This document shows, in pieces, positions 44,750-55,982 of a DNA stretch of 64,000 nucleotides; positions within the stretch are counted from its first letter, which is position 1; each line of letters starts with the position of its first letter. The notes below the pieces were generated by a model that saw only the letters and a list, made by a program, of their open reading frames with translations, was not told the DNA's origin and ran no database searches. The DNA is taken from NCBI GenBank assembly GCA_903813345.2, contig CAIIXF020000002.1, positions 22,024,455 through 22,088,454 of the forward strand, written 5' to 3'. Made by a program: the position numbers and the translations under genes. This DNA comes from Owenia fusiformis. Lineage: Eukaryota; Annelida; Polychaeta; Sabellida; Oweniidae.

Positions 44750-46354
44750 TCATTTTTTGCTAGTATGTGTCGATTGATGTTTCACAAGATAGGCAGGTTT
44801 AGAAAACTTCTTGTGACATTCTTTGCATTCGAAAGGTTTTTCATGTGAAAACTCATGTTGTCTCCTACCAGTTAGGGATGAAAAACATTTTTCACAATGT
44901 TTGCATTGGTAGGGCTTCTCACCAGTGTGAACCCTCATATGCTCTCTTAATCTCGACAATAATGAAAATGACATTTTACAATGTTCACATTTCTTATGTT
45001 TCTTACTATCTGTATTCTTTCCTTTTTGATCTGTTATTTTACTACCTCCAGAAATCGGTTTGTTACAAACAGTTTCTTGATGTTTTAACAAATATGCTGG
45101 TTTGGAGAAGCCATGAGAACAAAATTCACATATGAATGGTTTCTCATGACCTAGTTCGTGCTGTTTTTGCCCCCTTTTCCATGAGAAGAATTTATCACAA
45201 TAGTTGCATTTATATGGTTTCTCTCCAGTATGGGTCCTAATATGATTTCTCAATTTATATTTACAATAAAAGGCTCTACTGCAATGTTCACACTTGAACA
45301 GTTTCTTACTTTCTGGAGAATGAATGAACTTATGATGTGATCTAAGTGAAGAGGAAGTTGAAAGTATTTTATTACATAATAGACATCTATAAGTTTTTTC
45401 ACGTGTGTGTATATTTTCATGTAACCTCAAACTTCCTTGCTGAGCAAAACATTTTCCACAATATTTACATTTAAAAGGTTTTTCACCAGTATGGAAATTT
45501 ATATGATTTTTCAACTGTTGCAAACACAAAAATGTTTTGCTACAGTATTCACATAATAATTTTTTTTCTCTTTTTTTTCTGCTAACTGCAACTACTGGTC
45601 TATGTTTCATTTCATGTGGATATAGCTTGGCTTGATTTTTGAAGGGTTTACCACAATATCTGCACTTGAAATATTTGTAACAGTGGATTATTATTTTATT
45701 TTTACAATTAACCTTTGTCTTGTTTTTATTCTTTCTATCCTTAAACTGGACTACTTTTTTGTCAAGTCTGGGATTCTTTTCTTCTCGTTTGATACAGACA
45801 CTTTGGCTTTCAAAATTCTTTACAATTTCTCGTTTGACATCAACACTTTCCCCATTCACATATTTCACATTTTCTGGTTCAACATCAATACTTTTGCCAT
45901 CAAATTTATTTTCATTTTCAGGTTTGATATCAACACCTTTATTATCCACATTTTTCATATGTTCTTGTTGAACATCTAGTCTTTCACCTTCAAAACCTGC
46001 AAGATTTTCAAATTTTATGCCAATATCATCATCACTAGAATCCATTTCATTTTCATGTTTTATGTTCATACTTTCACCATCAAAACTTTTCACATTTTCA
46101 GATTTGACATCAACACTTTCACCATCAAAACCTGCAAGATTTATGCCAATATCATCATTAGAATCCATCTTATTTTCATGTTTTATGTTCATACTTTCAC
46201 TGATAATTTCCTGTTTTACATCAGAACTTTCTTCATAAAAACTTTTCACATTTTCAGGTTTGATATCAACACTTTCATTATCCACATTTTTCATATGTTC
46301 TGGTTTGATATCAAGTCTTTCACCTTCAAAACCTGCAAGATTTTCAAGTTTCAT
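44750..46354 (-). CDS. C2H2 zinc-finger protein with acidic N-terminal repeats (534 aa ORF)
   Basis: Residues 1-190 are an acidic array of units like GESVDVKSENVKSFD and MNIKHENEMDSSDDDIG. A basic linker follows, then ten zinc fingers at about 228-530. Most are classical C-x2-C-x12-H-x3-H with TGEKPY/F linkers. Finger 4 has H-x4-H and finger 7 ends in Cys. Fingers 5-7 and 8-10 are a duplicated three-finger block (both end FSKPAYL[L/V]KHQ). A DNA-binding nuclear transcription regulator is the expected role. Similar acidic units continue upstream (46351-46686) in another frame, so the true N-terminus is uncertain. Antisense ORFs over the repeats are low-complexity shadows. Confidence 0.85.
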   Translation of the reverse strand: MKLENLAGFEGERLDIKPEHMKNVDNESVDIKPENVKSFYEESSDVKQEIISESMNIKHENKMDSNDDIGINLAGFDGESVDVKSENVKSFDGESMNIKHENEMDSSDDDIGIKFENLAGFEGERLDVQQEHMKNVDNKGVDIKPENENKFDGKSIDVEPENVKYVNGESVDVKREIVKNFESQSVCIKREEKNPRLDKKVVQFKDRKNKNKTKVNCKNKIIIHCYKYFKCRYCGKPFKNQAKLYPHEMKHRPVVAVSRKKREKKLLCEYCSKTFLCLQQLKNHINFHTGEKPFKCKYCGKCFAQQGSLRLHENIHTREKTYRCLLCNKILSTSSSLRSHHKFIHSPESKKLFKCEHCSRAFYCKYKLRNHIRTHTGEKPYKCNYCDKFFSWKRGQKQHELGHEKPFICEFCSHGFSKPAYLLKHQETVCNKPISGGSKITDQKGKNTDSKKHKKCEHCKMSFSLLSRLREHMRVHTGEKPYQCKHCEKCFSSLTGRRQHEFSHEKPFECKECHKKFSKPAYLVKHQSTHTSKK

Positions 46355-46686
46355 GCCAGTACATGTATTAGGCCTACCATTTCATTTTCATGTTTAATGT
46401 TCATACTTTCACTGTTTTCCTGTTTTACATCATTACTTTCTTCAACATCTTCACCATCAAAATCTATATCTTCAAGTTTTATGTCAATATTAGCATGATT
46501 AGAAACTGTATCATGTTCATTCATAATGTGCCTGATTTCATTTTTATTTTCATGTTTTGTGTCAATTCTTTCACCATCAGAATCATTCACATTTTCCCAT
46601 TTTACAGTACTTTTATCTTCAAAATTCATTAAACTTTGATGTTCTGTCTCAAATCTTTCATCGTCAAAATTTTTCACATTTTCCAT
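46351..46686 (-). CDS. Upstream part of the zinc-finger gene in a shifted frame (111 aa)
   Basis: Starting at the ATG at 46686, this encodes the same style of acidic repeats (VKNFDDERFETEH, SESMNIKHENEM), then runs to a TGA at 46351. That TGA overlaps the ATG of the 534-aa ORF in the sequence ATGA. Compared with the paralogous unit at about 45990-46060 there is one base fewer between CATTTCATT and ATGCCA, which explains the shift. It is either a sequencing error, a disabled N-terminus, or a two-cistron arrangement. The exon seems to start at an acceptor (ATTGTATTTGCAG) at 46778. Confidence 0.6.
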   Translation of the reverse strand: MENVKNFDDERFETEHQSLMNFEDKSTVKWENVNDSDGERIDTKHENKNEIRHIMNEHDTVSNHANIDIKLEDIDFDGEDVEESNDVKQENSESMNIKHENEMVGLIHVLA

Positions 46687-47139
46687 TTTCCATAACTGGA
46701 AGTTTTAGTCAGGGTTCATTTCCCAGAACAGGTTTCTTCTCAATGTGCTTCTTTATGTGTGCCTTCTTCAAGGATAACTGCAAATACAATAAAAAAATTA
46801 TTTTATTTTTTATTTTTTTATTTCTCTATTCAAACATTACAAGTACAATAATTAGAACAATTCAGATATTTTTCACATGCATAAAAACAATAAATACAAT
46901 AAAAATGAGAAATGAAAAACTAGTAGACAAAATACAACACTAAGTATATGAAGTAACCAAGCATATAATTCTCTCAACTGCAGTATGAAAGACAACTACT
47001 ACACCACATGTACATGTACTACACCACATGTACTACACTAGACAAGATAACATACTAGTAATGGGCAAACTAGTACACAAGAGTAGTATATGGCGGGCCT
47101 TTCGACCCCCTACCTGCACCTGCACTATTCCACTTCCAC

Positions 47140-47172
47140 TTCCACCGGAAGTGACGTCATAGGTCACGTGTT
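47140..47172 (-). promoter_or_regulatory. ETS/CRE composite and E-box, likely zinc-finger gene promoter
   Basis: ACCGGAAGTGACGTCA at 47144-47159 is a textbook ETS-CRE composite; TCACGTG follows at 47164-47170. It lies about 370 bases upstream of the inferred 5' splice-acceptor exon of the zinc-finger gene. No TATA box is evident. Confidence 0.55.
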
Positions 47173-47213
47173 CCTTACACTTACACCTGGTGACATAACT
47201 GGCTCAAAGGTTA

Positions 47214-47650
47214 CTGATAATTGATAAGAGAGTGGTTAAGTGATGATAAGCTATCTGTCTACTTCATGGATGTTTCATTGTTATAGGTCAAAGGTTGATA
47301 ACAAACTGATAAAACAGTGAAAAAGATAACTGCAGAACAATTTCGACCAATCACATGGCTGCAATATATCAATTTAACCAATTATATTTGACACATACTT
47401 CATAGGTTGTATAAGCTGTAGAACCATCATGCCACTTTATATCACTGGTCAAAGGTTACTGATAATTGGTGCAAGATCAAAGGTTTCTGATAACTGATAA
47501 GATATTCAAACAAACACTGTTAAGGTAACCTGGTGACTATGTGATAAGCTATCTTGTCTACTTCATGGATGTGTCATTGTTATAGGTCAAAGGTGAATAA
47601 CAAACTGATAAAACAGTAAAAAGATAACTGCAGAACCATTTCAACCAAAC
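47214..47650 (+). repeat. Imperfect direct duplication (about 305-bp period)
   Basis: GATAAGCTATC..TCTACTTCATGGATG, TCATTGTTATAGGTCAAAGG and ACTGATAAAACAGT occur at 47244-47340 and again at 47550-47640. AACCAATCAGGTTTTGACTTGCAGAAT-like phrases continue to 47830. Confidence 0.6.
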
Positions 47651-47899
47651 AGGTTTTAACTTGCAGAATTATGTTAACCAGTCAGAGTATAGTATATTTA
47701 ACCAATCAGGTTTTGACTTGCAGAATCATTTTAACCAATCAGGGCACAGTATGTTTGGATTATTTTAACCAATTATGTTTAGAGTTTCAGAATAATTTTA
47801 ACCAATCGGGTTGCGGTATATTCTCATCCAATCAGATAAAAGAAAATCACTCAATAGAGGAGAATTTCTGCACAATTTAGACAGGTATTGAATATTTAT

Positions 47900-48300
47900 A
47901 ACCAAAAAGTCTCATGAGTTATTTTAGAATATTTTTAAATTGTCAAGTTGATCAATTTGTGCTAATTTTTTCTCCAAACGATTCTTACTCCTGAGTCATT
48001 TTAGAATATTTTTCCAATCTTCACGCTTGAGTGACTTTCGCTTATTTCTTGAGTTTGAGGTATTTAATCACCAAATGGACACTGTATTCTTACTCCCTAT
48101 ACATTTAAGAGCATTTTTACAATCTTCACGCTACAGTGATTTCTGGAGTTTGAGGCATTCTTTCACCAAACGATCACTTGATTCTTACTCCTAAGTCATT
48201 TAAGAGTATTTTTTCAGTTGTCATGGTTGAGTGATTTCAGTTACGCTTGATCAATTTCTGCTAATTTTTGGAGTTTAGGGCATTTTCACAAAATAGACAC
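47900..48300 (+). repeat. Degenerate tandem array, about 125-bp period
   Basis: GATTCTTACTCCTGAGTCAT, TTTTCAATCTTCACGCTTGA-like and GAGTTTGAGGCATT phrases recur three to four times with drift. Confidence 0.5.
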
Positions 48301-48505
48301 CCACCCACTATACAAAATAACACGCTTTAATAGGCATCTGTTAATTTAACAGGCCACTAAAAAAATATATAAACCGCCACAAGATAAAAAATGCTAACAT
48401 TAACAGTTTTACAGCAGAACATTTTCGACCAATCAAAGTGTATATGCAAATGAGCTGCTGAACCATTTCAATCAATCATATCAGATTATTGCACTCTTTG
48501 ACCCC

Positions 48506-48533
48506 ACCGCCGCCGCCGCCGCCGCCGCCACCG

Positions 48534-48564
<31 letters not shown>

Positions 48565-48572
48565 AGCCGCCA
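48506..48572 (+). repeat. (CCG)n microsatellite
   Basis: About 22 CCG triplets with scattered CCA interruptions, in otherwise AT-rich DNA. Confidence 0.9.
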
Positions 48573-48782
48573 CTATCAACAACAACCCAACAATAACAGT
48601 AAAATGCATTTTAGTGCTTTAGTTGTTTATTTAATATACATATTGTCATTTATACAAATTATTTCATAGTCCATTGTTGATGATCACTGTCTGCGTTGAC
48701 GTTTTCCAGGTGGGCCAGAATACACCATAACATCCCTCTTTTTCTTAGGTTTCTTAAAAAGTCTATTCATCACATTTCCAGG

Positions 48783-49040
48783 CCTGTCAACTGTCCCGCA
48801 ATTTGCGTATTTGTCACGCATTTGCTGAAGAATTTGAAGTCACGCCAGTTTTTTTTGCGTGACAGAAAATGTCACGCAAATACGCATTTTACCTGGTAAT
48901 TGTCACGCAAAAATATTTCTGTAGAAATATTTTCGAAATATGGTTACGATACGGTAAAAATACGAACGTCGGAAAAAACCGAACGCAATTTGTTCGGATT
49001 TGTCACGCGAATCCCGTATATGTCACGCATGTTTATTGGA
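48783..49040. repeat. GCGTGACA-rich repeat, inverted with 51200-51336
   Basis: CACGCAAATACGCATTTTAC and CTGGTAATTGTCACGCAAAA here match, inverted, the sequence at 51200-51336. A third relative is at 53626-53745. These could be the ends of a 2.5-kb element or separate copies of one repeat. Confidence 0.5.
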
Positions 49041-49818
49041 AATTTTCGTACCTACCCCCCCCCCCCCCTCACGAACGCCATAAGTGCAAAGTATTGTTCA
49101 GAATGGAACAGTGTCAAAATATATTTAAGTTTGGCTATTTCTTCAAGACTAACATATACTTTATTATTTTCAGGCGTCGCATTTTTTTCCATTTTTCGTT
49201 TCGTGCCCGGTTACACTCTTTCGCTTTCATGGGGGGGGGGGGGTGTATAGGGTTATCGTATAAGAGGAGGGTGAAAATCTGTTGTGTATGATTGCATAAG
49301 AGGGGGCAACATTTATCGTATATGGCATCGTACAAGTTAAATAAACATATGTTTTAAAAGAATTAAAGAAGCCTATTATGAAATTTAAAGTACAGTTTGA
49401 ACGAATACAGCAGATCCAGCTTATTCCCGTAAATTTGGGGTTGATTTTTCTCTGAATCGCCTCCACAATTACTTGGGTTGGACATAAGCTGGGTAAGTGG
49501 TTACTTAGATAAAATTCAGCTCTGTGTCAACTACTAACAACGTTTTTTTAACTTCAATACACAAGTAGTTGTGGGGGCTTGCCCGGAGCCAGCTTTTACC
49601 AGGAAGGGGAGCCTTTTTCCAGGGGGAGCTTTTTCACAATTTTGGCTAATAATCATGCAAAAAATTCTCAGAATGGTGAAAAACTGCATGATTTTGGAAG
49701 AATTTCTGGCCAGCTCCCTGGCTATGGGCCTGGTTGTGGCGGTGATTTGAAAAATCAGTCCCACATTTTTGGGGGGTAATCCAGATCTCTATAGAGTAGT
49801 CTCTATATGCCATATGCC

Positions 49819-49911
49819 AGGCCCGTAACCAGGATTTCCCAGGGGGGGGGGGCACTTTTTCAAAAATTCCAAAGTCACCCTCCGAACCCCCCCCCCTGGC
49901 TTCGGGCCTGT
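49819..49911. repeat. GGCCCG-ended hairpin with poly-G/poly-C arms
   Basis: CAGGCCCGTAACCAGG and a G12 run face C10, CCTGGCTTCGGGCCTG. A 93-base MITE-like hairpin; remnants with related CCAGCTTTT..CCAGGGGGAGC text occur at 17490, 49590 and 50828. Confidence 0.6.
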
Positions 49912-50064
49912 GTACTGCCTATTTGCCGTATGATTATACATTTGGTACTACGTGGATTCTTGCATTATATTATTTCCTTCTGAATATTATCGCAACTTTT
50001 CCCAACGGTAGTTTCACAATTATCGTAAAGATATATATAGTATTTATCTGGGAATGTTCTAAAA

Positions 50065-50157
50065 ACCCTTCGACCCTTCGACCCTGCGACCTACGACTTA
50101 CAGCGTGTCAAGAATTTTTGAAATATATTTTTATAAAAACCCTTCGACCTTCTAGAT
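50065..50157. repeat. ACCCTTCGACC-ended MITE-like repeat
   Basis: AAACCCTTCGACCCTTCGAC...AAACCCTTCGACC. An inverted relative is at 51396-51495 and an older one at 13905-13990. Confidence 0.5.
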
Positions 50158-50330
50158 AGGCTATTTCTCAGTCAATATGAAGTTGCTGGAAATATTACTT
50201 TGTGTATAGAACTTAAGAATCTGTCCCAAGAGAGTTAAAGATATTTAAAGCTGGAAAGAAGAACGTGACGTCACTTCCGAATCATAGCATTCAAAATAAG
50301 TAGCGTTTAATTACTTCCACCATTCATAAA

Positions 50331-50395
50331 ATCACGGTGGTCTAGCGGAAGAATGCTCGCACGCGGGAGGCCCGGGTTCGAATCCCGCATTCGCC
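50331..50395 (+). pseudogene. tRNA-Gly-like pseudogene lacking the anticodon
   Basis: GGTGGTCTAGCGGAAGAATG, CTCGC then ACGCGGGAGGCCCGGGTTCG and AATCCCGCA follow the order of an animal tRNA-Gly(GCC). About five bases corresponding to the anticodon loop (CTGCC) are missing, and the acceptor stem does not pair. A and B boxes are intact and a T5 run follows at 50396. It may be a dead gene or the head of a SINE. Confidence 0.6.
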
Positions 50396-51199
50396 TTTTT
50401 ATTTTTTTAACTAAATGATTGTTCTTTGACATTACGCAGATAATTTTTTTTTTTTACATAAACTTTATATTAGAGCTTGAAAATGTAAAAACAATACATG
50501 TCAACATATTGCGTTTTGGAGCGATGTGCAGGTTTAATGTATTCAAGCACATTCGAATGTGAACGTTTCTTACCTCCTCAGTAAAAATATTTGTGCTTTT
50601 CCCATCACATTGTAACAGTGGCGCATCGTGCATATTTTCAGGAGGTCAAATTTTTTATATAGTTTAAAGACAACCGTCTTTTGATTTTATCAACTTTGAT
50701 TCAATTTGGATTTGTATAGTTAAGAATCTAATGCCAACTAAATAAGTAGATTCTTTGTTTTGCAAGGAAAATAAAGACAAACCGTCAAGAAAAAGCTTGC
50801 AAGCTAGGTCATATCAGGTTCGTATAACCAGCTTTTGCCAATTTAAGTTTTTCAAAAGGATCAAGGGGTGAACATTTGACAATTTTCAAGTGGCCCAGAA
50901 ATCTTGAAAATGCTCAGAATGGTGAAAAATTGTACTGATTTTGAGATAATATTTGGCCAATGGAGTGGTCCATTTGAACCCACGAATGTCCCCCCCCCCT
51001 GAATATATACATTTTAAGGGCATAAAGGTTATTACAAACACATCTATACAACTATATTTATTAGACATAGATATGAAACATTTCAGAACTAGAAAACAGC
51101 AACGCGAGGTGGAGCAAATCCCATTGAACTTTTGATCTCAAAATCGTTCAACTACTTTTCAAGTTTTAGTAAAAAAGTAAAATAAGACGAAAAATTTCG

Positions 51200-51336
51200 A
51201 CGCGTGAAAAGTCCGAACGAAATGCGTACGTTTTTTTCGGCGTTCGTATTTTTGCTGTGTAGACGAACTTTTTAAGAAATTTTTCTACTGAAACATTTTT
51301 GCTTGACAATTACCAGGTAAAATGCGTATTTGCGTG
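51200..51336. repeat. Inverted partner of the repeat at 48783-49040
   Basis: TTGCTTGACAATTACCAGGT and AAAATGCGTATTTGCGTG are the reverse complement of text at about 48876-48920. Confidence 0.5.
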
Positions 51337-51395
51337 CACAGGGAGCTCAAGTTGGAACTATAATACGTAATCATTTAGTAAACTGGACTGGGAAA

Positions 51396-51495
51396 TCAGA
51401 GGTCGAAGGGTTTTTCAATAAAATATATTCCAAAAATTCTTGACACCCAGTAAGTCGTAGGGTCGAAAGGTCGTAGGTCGAAGGGTTTTTAGTAC
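51396..51495. repeat. GGTCGAAGGGTTTTT MITE-like repeat
   Basis: Begins AGAGGTCGAAGGGTTTTTC and ends GGTCGTAGGTCGAAGGGTTT; inverted relative of 50065-50157. Confidence 0.5.
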
Positions 51496-52709
51496 ATTCC
51501 ATTTATCTGAGCTTTTTGTAAAATATAGTAGTATAGGGAGATGTGAAAAATATTGCATACACTGTATGTTATACATGTTAAAGGCATCATGATAATCCAT
51601 GACATCTCATTTCTTCTCAGCCCTGAGATGCCATGATATAATGAGCTTGATTTGGGGATCCAGGAGAGCCCAAAATTGAGGATTTTTGAGATCTTTCATC
51701 CCAGCTCTAAACTTGTGTACACGTGCCTGTGCTAATATCTGCTGTTAAATACAATGCCCATTATGTAATGTATTGACATTAGGTAAATGATTACATGATA
51801 ACTATCATACTTATTGACAGTTATAACTCTTCCCATCTGATGTGCTCAGATCACAGAATATGCCTCATAATATCAGAGCATGTTTCAGGTGAAACAGAAA
51901 GATGCTATGAGTATCAGAATGTGTTAAAGGGGTGAAAATGCTGTTTATGGTATAAGAGGGGCTAGTGAAAAATAGTGTATATGGATTACAAAGACCCCTA
52001 TAAACCCCCCTTTCAAGTTTGCTTTCGTTTTTCTCAATTTGATTTTAGATTTAAAAAGTTTTGAATCTCTGTCCCAGTGAATTATATTACCTATTTCACC
52101 AGGAATATTGTTAAAAACAGGATTGTATTTTCATTTTATTACATTTTATTTCATGTAGATTGGAATTAAAGTTTTAAAATAAGAGACGATTTAAAAAGTA
52201 ATGTAAACCTGACGAGCGTGTTTTATCATTGCCCGGTAATTGACCGTAAATATCTATTTATTTTAAGTTACTCATGTTCTTTCAGGTCAAATACAGAGAA
52301 AAGTACACGTTCATTTAGTTTTGGAATTATTTCCTAAATTAAAGTTGAATTCTGTTTTTTAACGGTGTGAAGAACATCTTAATTGGTCTTATATTTTTTA
52401 GAGAAATCGTAACTTGAAAAGTATAATTTTCGAGAGGCTTTGTTTATTTCCTGCGGCCGCAAAGTTTACATCAAAGTCTGATTGACAGGTTAGCGGTGAT
52501 TTATACAGTCTTTGAAGTGTCAATGTTTCGACAAGTTCCCAGAGATTCATAACCCTAATTATACATGTCCCTGGGCCAAGGATATGGACCAATCATAAAC
52601 ATGCGCTTAAAACATGCGCACACATCGTGGGGGAAGGATCATTTTCTATTAGTGCTTTGGCGCGTGGCGCGTTAGCGCGTAGCGCGTGTTTTCATTATAA
52701 CCATTTGAG

Positions 52710-52823
52710 GTGATCAAAGTTTGGCAAAGGTGCTCAAACTTTGGCCAAAGGTGTTTAAAAGTTGGCCAAAGGTGTTCAAAATTTGGACAAAAGTGTTCAG
52801 ATTTGGACTTAGGTGTCCAACAT
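52710..52823 (+). repeat. Tandem array of about 24-bp units
   Basis: Five units of the form GGTGTTCAAAATTTGGACAAA with drift (GGTGCTCAAACTTTGGCCAAA and so on), directly following a GCGCGT-rich stretch at 52662-52688. Confidence 0.7.
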
Positions 52824-53277
52824 TTTGAAGTCACTCATATTAGGTGGTCCCAAGTTGACAGCCCTGCATTTCCATTATAGGTGTGGTCAAAGGAATCATT
52901 GTCACTCATTTGTCTGTAAACTCTCTTTGACAGAGCTGTCAAGTGCCCCGCGAATGGCGGGATTATCCCGCGAATTTGATCAAAATTTGGCTAATTCGCG
53001 TGTCCCGCAATGTCCAGCGAAGTCCCGCAAATGTCGGCTTTGACCTCCGCGAATTTTCAAAATTGTAACAATCCCCGAGGCTAAATTAATTGTGATTATC
53101 TTGTGATATACAGTGTAAGAAGCTAAAGGGTACACCCCAGTTGTCCGAAACCCATACTCCAAAAAATATAGTCATAATTTACCAGAGAAAGGTGGACGTA
53201 CCAAGTTAAGCTTACGCCAGTTTCATGCCATGTATTTGGCCAAATTAACGGGATGGACGCATTCTGATGTTTATAGA

Positions 53278-53297
53278 TCTCTCTCTCTCTCTCTCTC
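53278..53297 (+). repeat. (CT)n microsatellite
   Basis: Uninterrupted CT dinucleotides for about 20 bases. Confidence 0.85.
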
Positions 53298-53916
53298 ACT
53301 TACAATTGCACCCATTACATGGTGTTACTAGAATGACAGGAACGGGGGATTTATTTTACATTGTGATCCTAAAAATGGTTATTAAAACACAATATATATT
53401 ACGGAACAGTTTATCTAACTTCTTCAATCTCTTTTATATAGGCAAAATAAAATGAAACATTTTGAAACAGATAAAATAAGTTAACGCATAGAACTTTAAA
53501 AATAAAACAGTCTACATATTACGTTGTCAAAATATTTCGTCGCATTTAATTTCTTAGTCTCTGTCTCTTATCAAATCGTAAAAGAACAAAACATTCTAAA
53601 CGTAATCACTTGGGATTTATTTTTCGGCATTCGTTTCCGGCATTTGTTTTTTATTTTCTTCTCCTAAAATGTATTTGCTTGACAATAATCAGAGAAAGTG
53701 CGTATAAGTATTTTGCGTGGCATATTCTGTCACGCAAACAAACGGGTGTGACTCCAATTTCTTGTTTAATTGTCCAATTTCTTTCGTTTAAAGATATTGT
53801 ATTTTTAGATAAGATCCCCTTATTTTCGAACGACTTGGTTTCGGACAACTGGGTTTCGGAAAACTGGGTTGACCCCAATCGAACCCCTATATGAAAAGGT
53901 ACATTTTAATATATAA

Positions 53917-54885
53917 TGTAACGGTCTGCTTAACGAAATTATTAATACATAAAGCTTTCCCAGTTGCGGTAGTATGATATTTTAAAGTCTATTTCACTGA
54001 AACACAAAAATGGAGCAACACTTTACATATGAATCCTGTGTGGTAGACCAATTGAAAATAAACCGGTTTTGTAACTTCGAAGAAGCAAACCACGACGGAA
54101 AACGCAATTCGAACGCGAGTTGGAAATAATTATCTATAATCTGATTGGTTGATTTTGTATCAACTCACGATTGAATCGAATGTTAGATCGCCAGCGTTGT
54201 AGGGCGTCAGACGATATCGGGAGGCACGACAAGGTAGGGCTATGCACATTTTCTAGGTGAACAACATTCCTGTTTCTGGACTGGGCGTTACTTCGGCTTA
54301 CAGACTTCATCAACAGCAATATGCAGCAATGAGCAACCCAAGATAAGGATTCGTAAGCTGTGAATCTACAGCAGTCCATTGGGGTGCCGTAACGGCTGGA
54401 ATTCGCTGAAGGAATAGCGTCACCTCGGGAGTTGAGACCACACAGTTAGCCAAGCCCATCAAGAGCAGCCAGTCTCCGAAAGTCGAGAACCTACACTCTA
54501 TGCAAGTCCCCTATCATCGTGATCAAGTCCACGACGACTTCAAGGGCCAGTCCCACAACCGGTTGCCTCTTATCGTCTCGCATAGCTTTTATTATCTTTT
54601 ATAGACATTTTAAATAGACATTTCTGTAGTAGTATTTTGAAAGACATTTTATAAAGACCTTTACATATCTAGAGTAATAGATTAAATTAAAAGCATCATA
54701 AATACCATTGTTCTTTCTCTCAGTGCAATATTACTATTTTGATCATTATGTTCTCTATGTTGATTTTAAATAAATAAACCTTGTACATATTGTTATATTT
54801 TATATTGCTTGTCGTGTTGCATGTTATATTTGATATATTAGGTTCTGTGTAAAGTCCCATTCCCTCCCCGTTTCGTCCGGTTACA
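53917..54885 (+). repeat. Candidate 5' LTR (969 bp)
   Basis: Starts TGTAACGG and ends CCGGTTACA, an imperfect inverted terminus of the TG...CA type. AATAAATAAACC near 54770 could be its polyadenylation signal. Immediately downstream is TTTGGTGGCAGC, a PBS-like sequence. The matching 3' LTR is not in the window, so this rests on termini and context. Confidence 0.6.
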
Positions 54886-54903
54886 TTTGGTGGCAGCTTA
54901 CAG
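54886..54903 (+). promoter_or_regulatory. Primer-binding-site-like sequence
   Basis: TTTGGTGGCAGCTTACAG directly follows the CA end of the LTR. TGGTGGCAG starts are common at PBS positions of Gypsy elements. The priming tRNA is not determined. Confidence 0.45.
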
Positions 54904-55982
54904 ACAGCAACAACTACGTCTGCGTCTCCGGCCTTTGAGAGAGGGGGAAAGGTGTCTGCAAGCAGAAACCAGAGATCTGCATTTCCGGCCTGGAACACAT
55001 TAACACGAGGTAAACTGCTCAGCCATACGCATTTTCGTACGCATAGTGAAGCCACGGATATCCATCCACAGTTTCCCACAAGTGACCTGGTTGCCCATGT
55101 TTGGAATTCAAGATTGAGCAAGTTATGGTGAGAGTCAAGATCGCCATTTCCTTTGTGCTTGATCGTGACGTCATCCAACGGTAGTATCATATATTACGGT
55201 AACCAGTAACCAGGTACATTGTAGTTCAAATATGTAAAGTTTGTTAAACACTGTAAACTTTTTGTAAATCTAAAAGTTAGTTTAAATGTAGTGTAAATTC
55301 TAGTATAGCTCAAACTAGTGTAAATCGTACTGTAGCCTGGATGCATGTAGCTTAATTGTAGGCCAGGAATTTGTAGGTCTTTGTACAACAGACGCAATTA
55401 TGCAGTAAAGCAGCACGGCAACACGGCGTCCAAGCAGTCCAGTTTACTCCCATTCTGCATGTTATATCGAGTCAACGCGGTCCAGTGGTTTCAGCTATCA
55501 TCTAGGAATTCAGCAAGTAGCAGTGCATTCTACGCTGATTCACAGTACAGTGCAGTGCAGCAACGTCGATTCATGCTTCAGCGTACTTCGGGGAGCACTT
55601 TAGTCGAGCTAATGCAGTTCAGCAGCAGTGCAGTGTAGTGCAGTGCAGTGTAACGACGCTGTAGTGAGGCAGTGCAGTACATGTACCCTAGCTGATCCGG
55701 AGTATGGTAATGCAATGTAACTTTAAATGTGTTGAAATGAACATTCTATACGTTTGCTGAACTGTCGCATTGTTGTATGTCAGATATTTTACCAGTATTT
55801 TATGTGGTCGTTAATCGTCGCCAGTAGCTATTGAAAATTGATACGACTCCTTGTATAACTCGCCACAGTTTTAGATTTACAAGCCCAGTAAGGATATTTG
55901 TAGCCATTGTAATATTCTCAACAGTTTTAGGTTATTGTATATGTAACCAGTTGTAGGTTGTATTGTTGATGTTCACATTGGG

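Larger units (their letters stand above)
51500..53916. other. Intergenic, repeat-rich, no gene recognised
   Basis: Holds a 24-25-bp tandem array (52710-52823), a (CT)n run (53278-53297), TCCCGCGAATT-rich sequence near 52945-53055 and an inverted pair CAGTTGTCCGAAACC at about 53138 and 53835. Confidence 0.5.

Noticed and set aside
46338-46386. A tiny intron explaining the zinc-finger frameshift
   Set aside because: GT...AG ends can be drawn (45 bases), but joining them does not restore the frame and the length is below normal intron size.
45632-46943. Plus-strand ORFs over the zinc-finger gene
   Set aside because: They are antisense readings of the acidic repeats (Phe/Ser/Ile-rich), with no recognisable domain.
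48869-49291. Overlapping ORFs around the poly-C and poly-G runs
   Set aside because: Low-complexity reading through homopolymers inside a repeat; no conserved domain.
50331-50395. Functional tRNA gene
   Set aside because: The anticodon loop is missing and the acceptor and T stems have mismatches.
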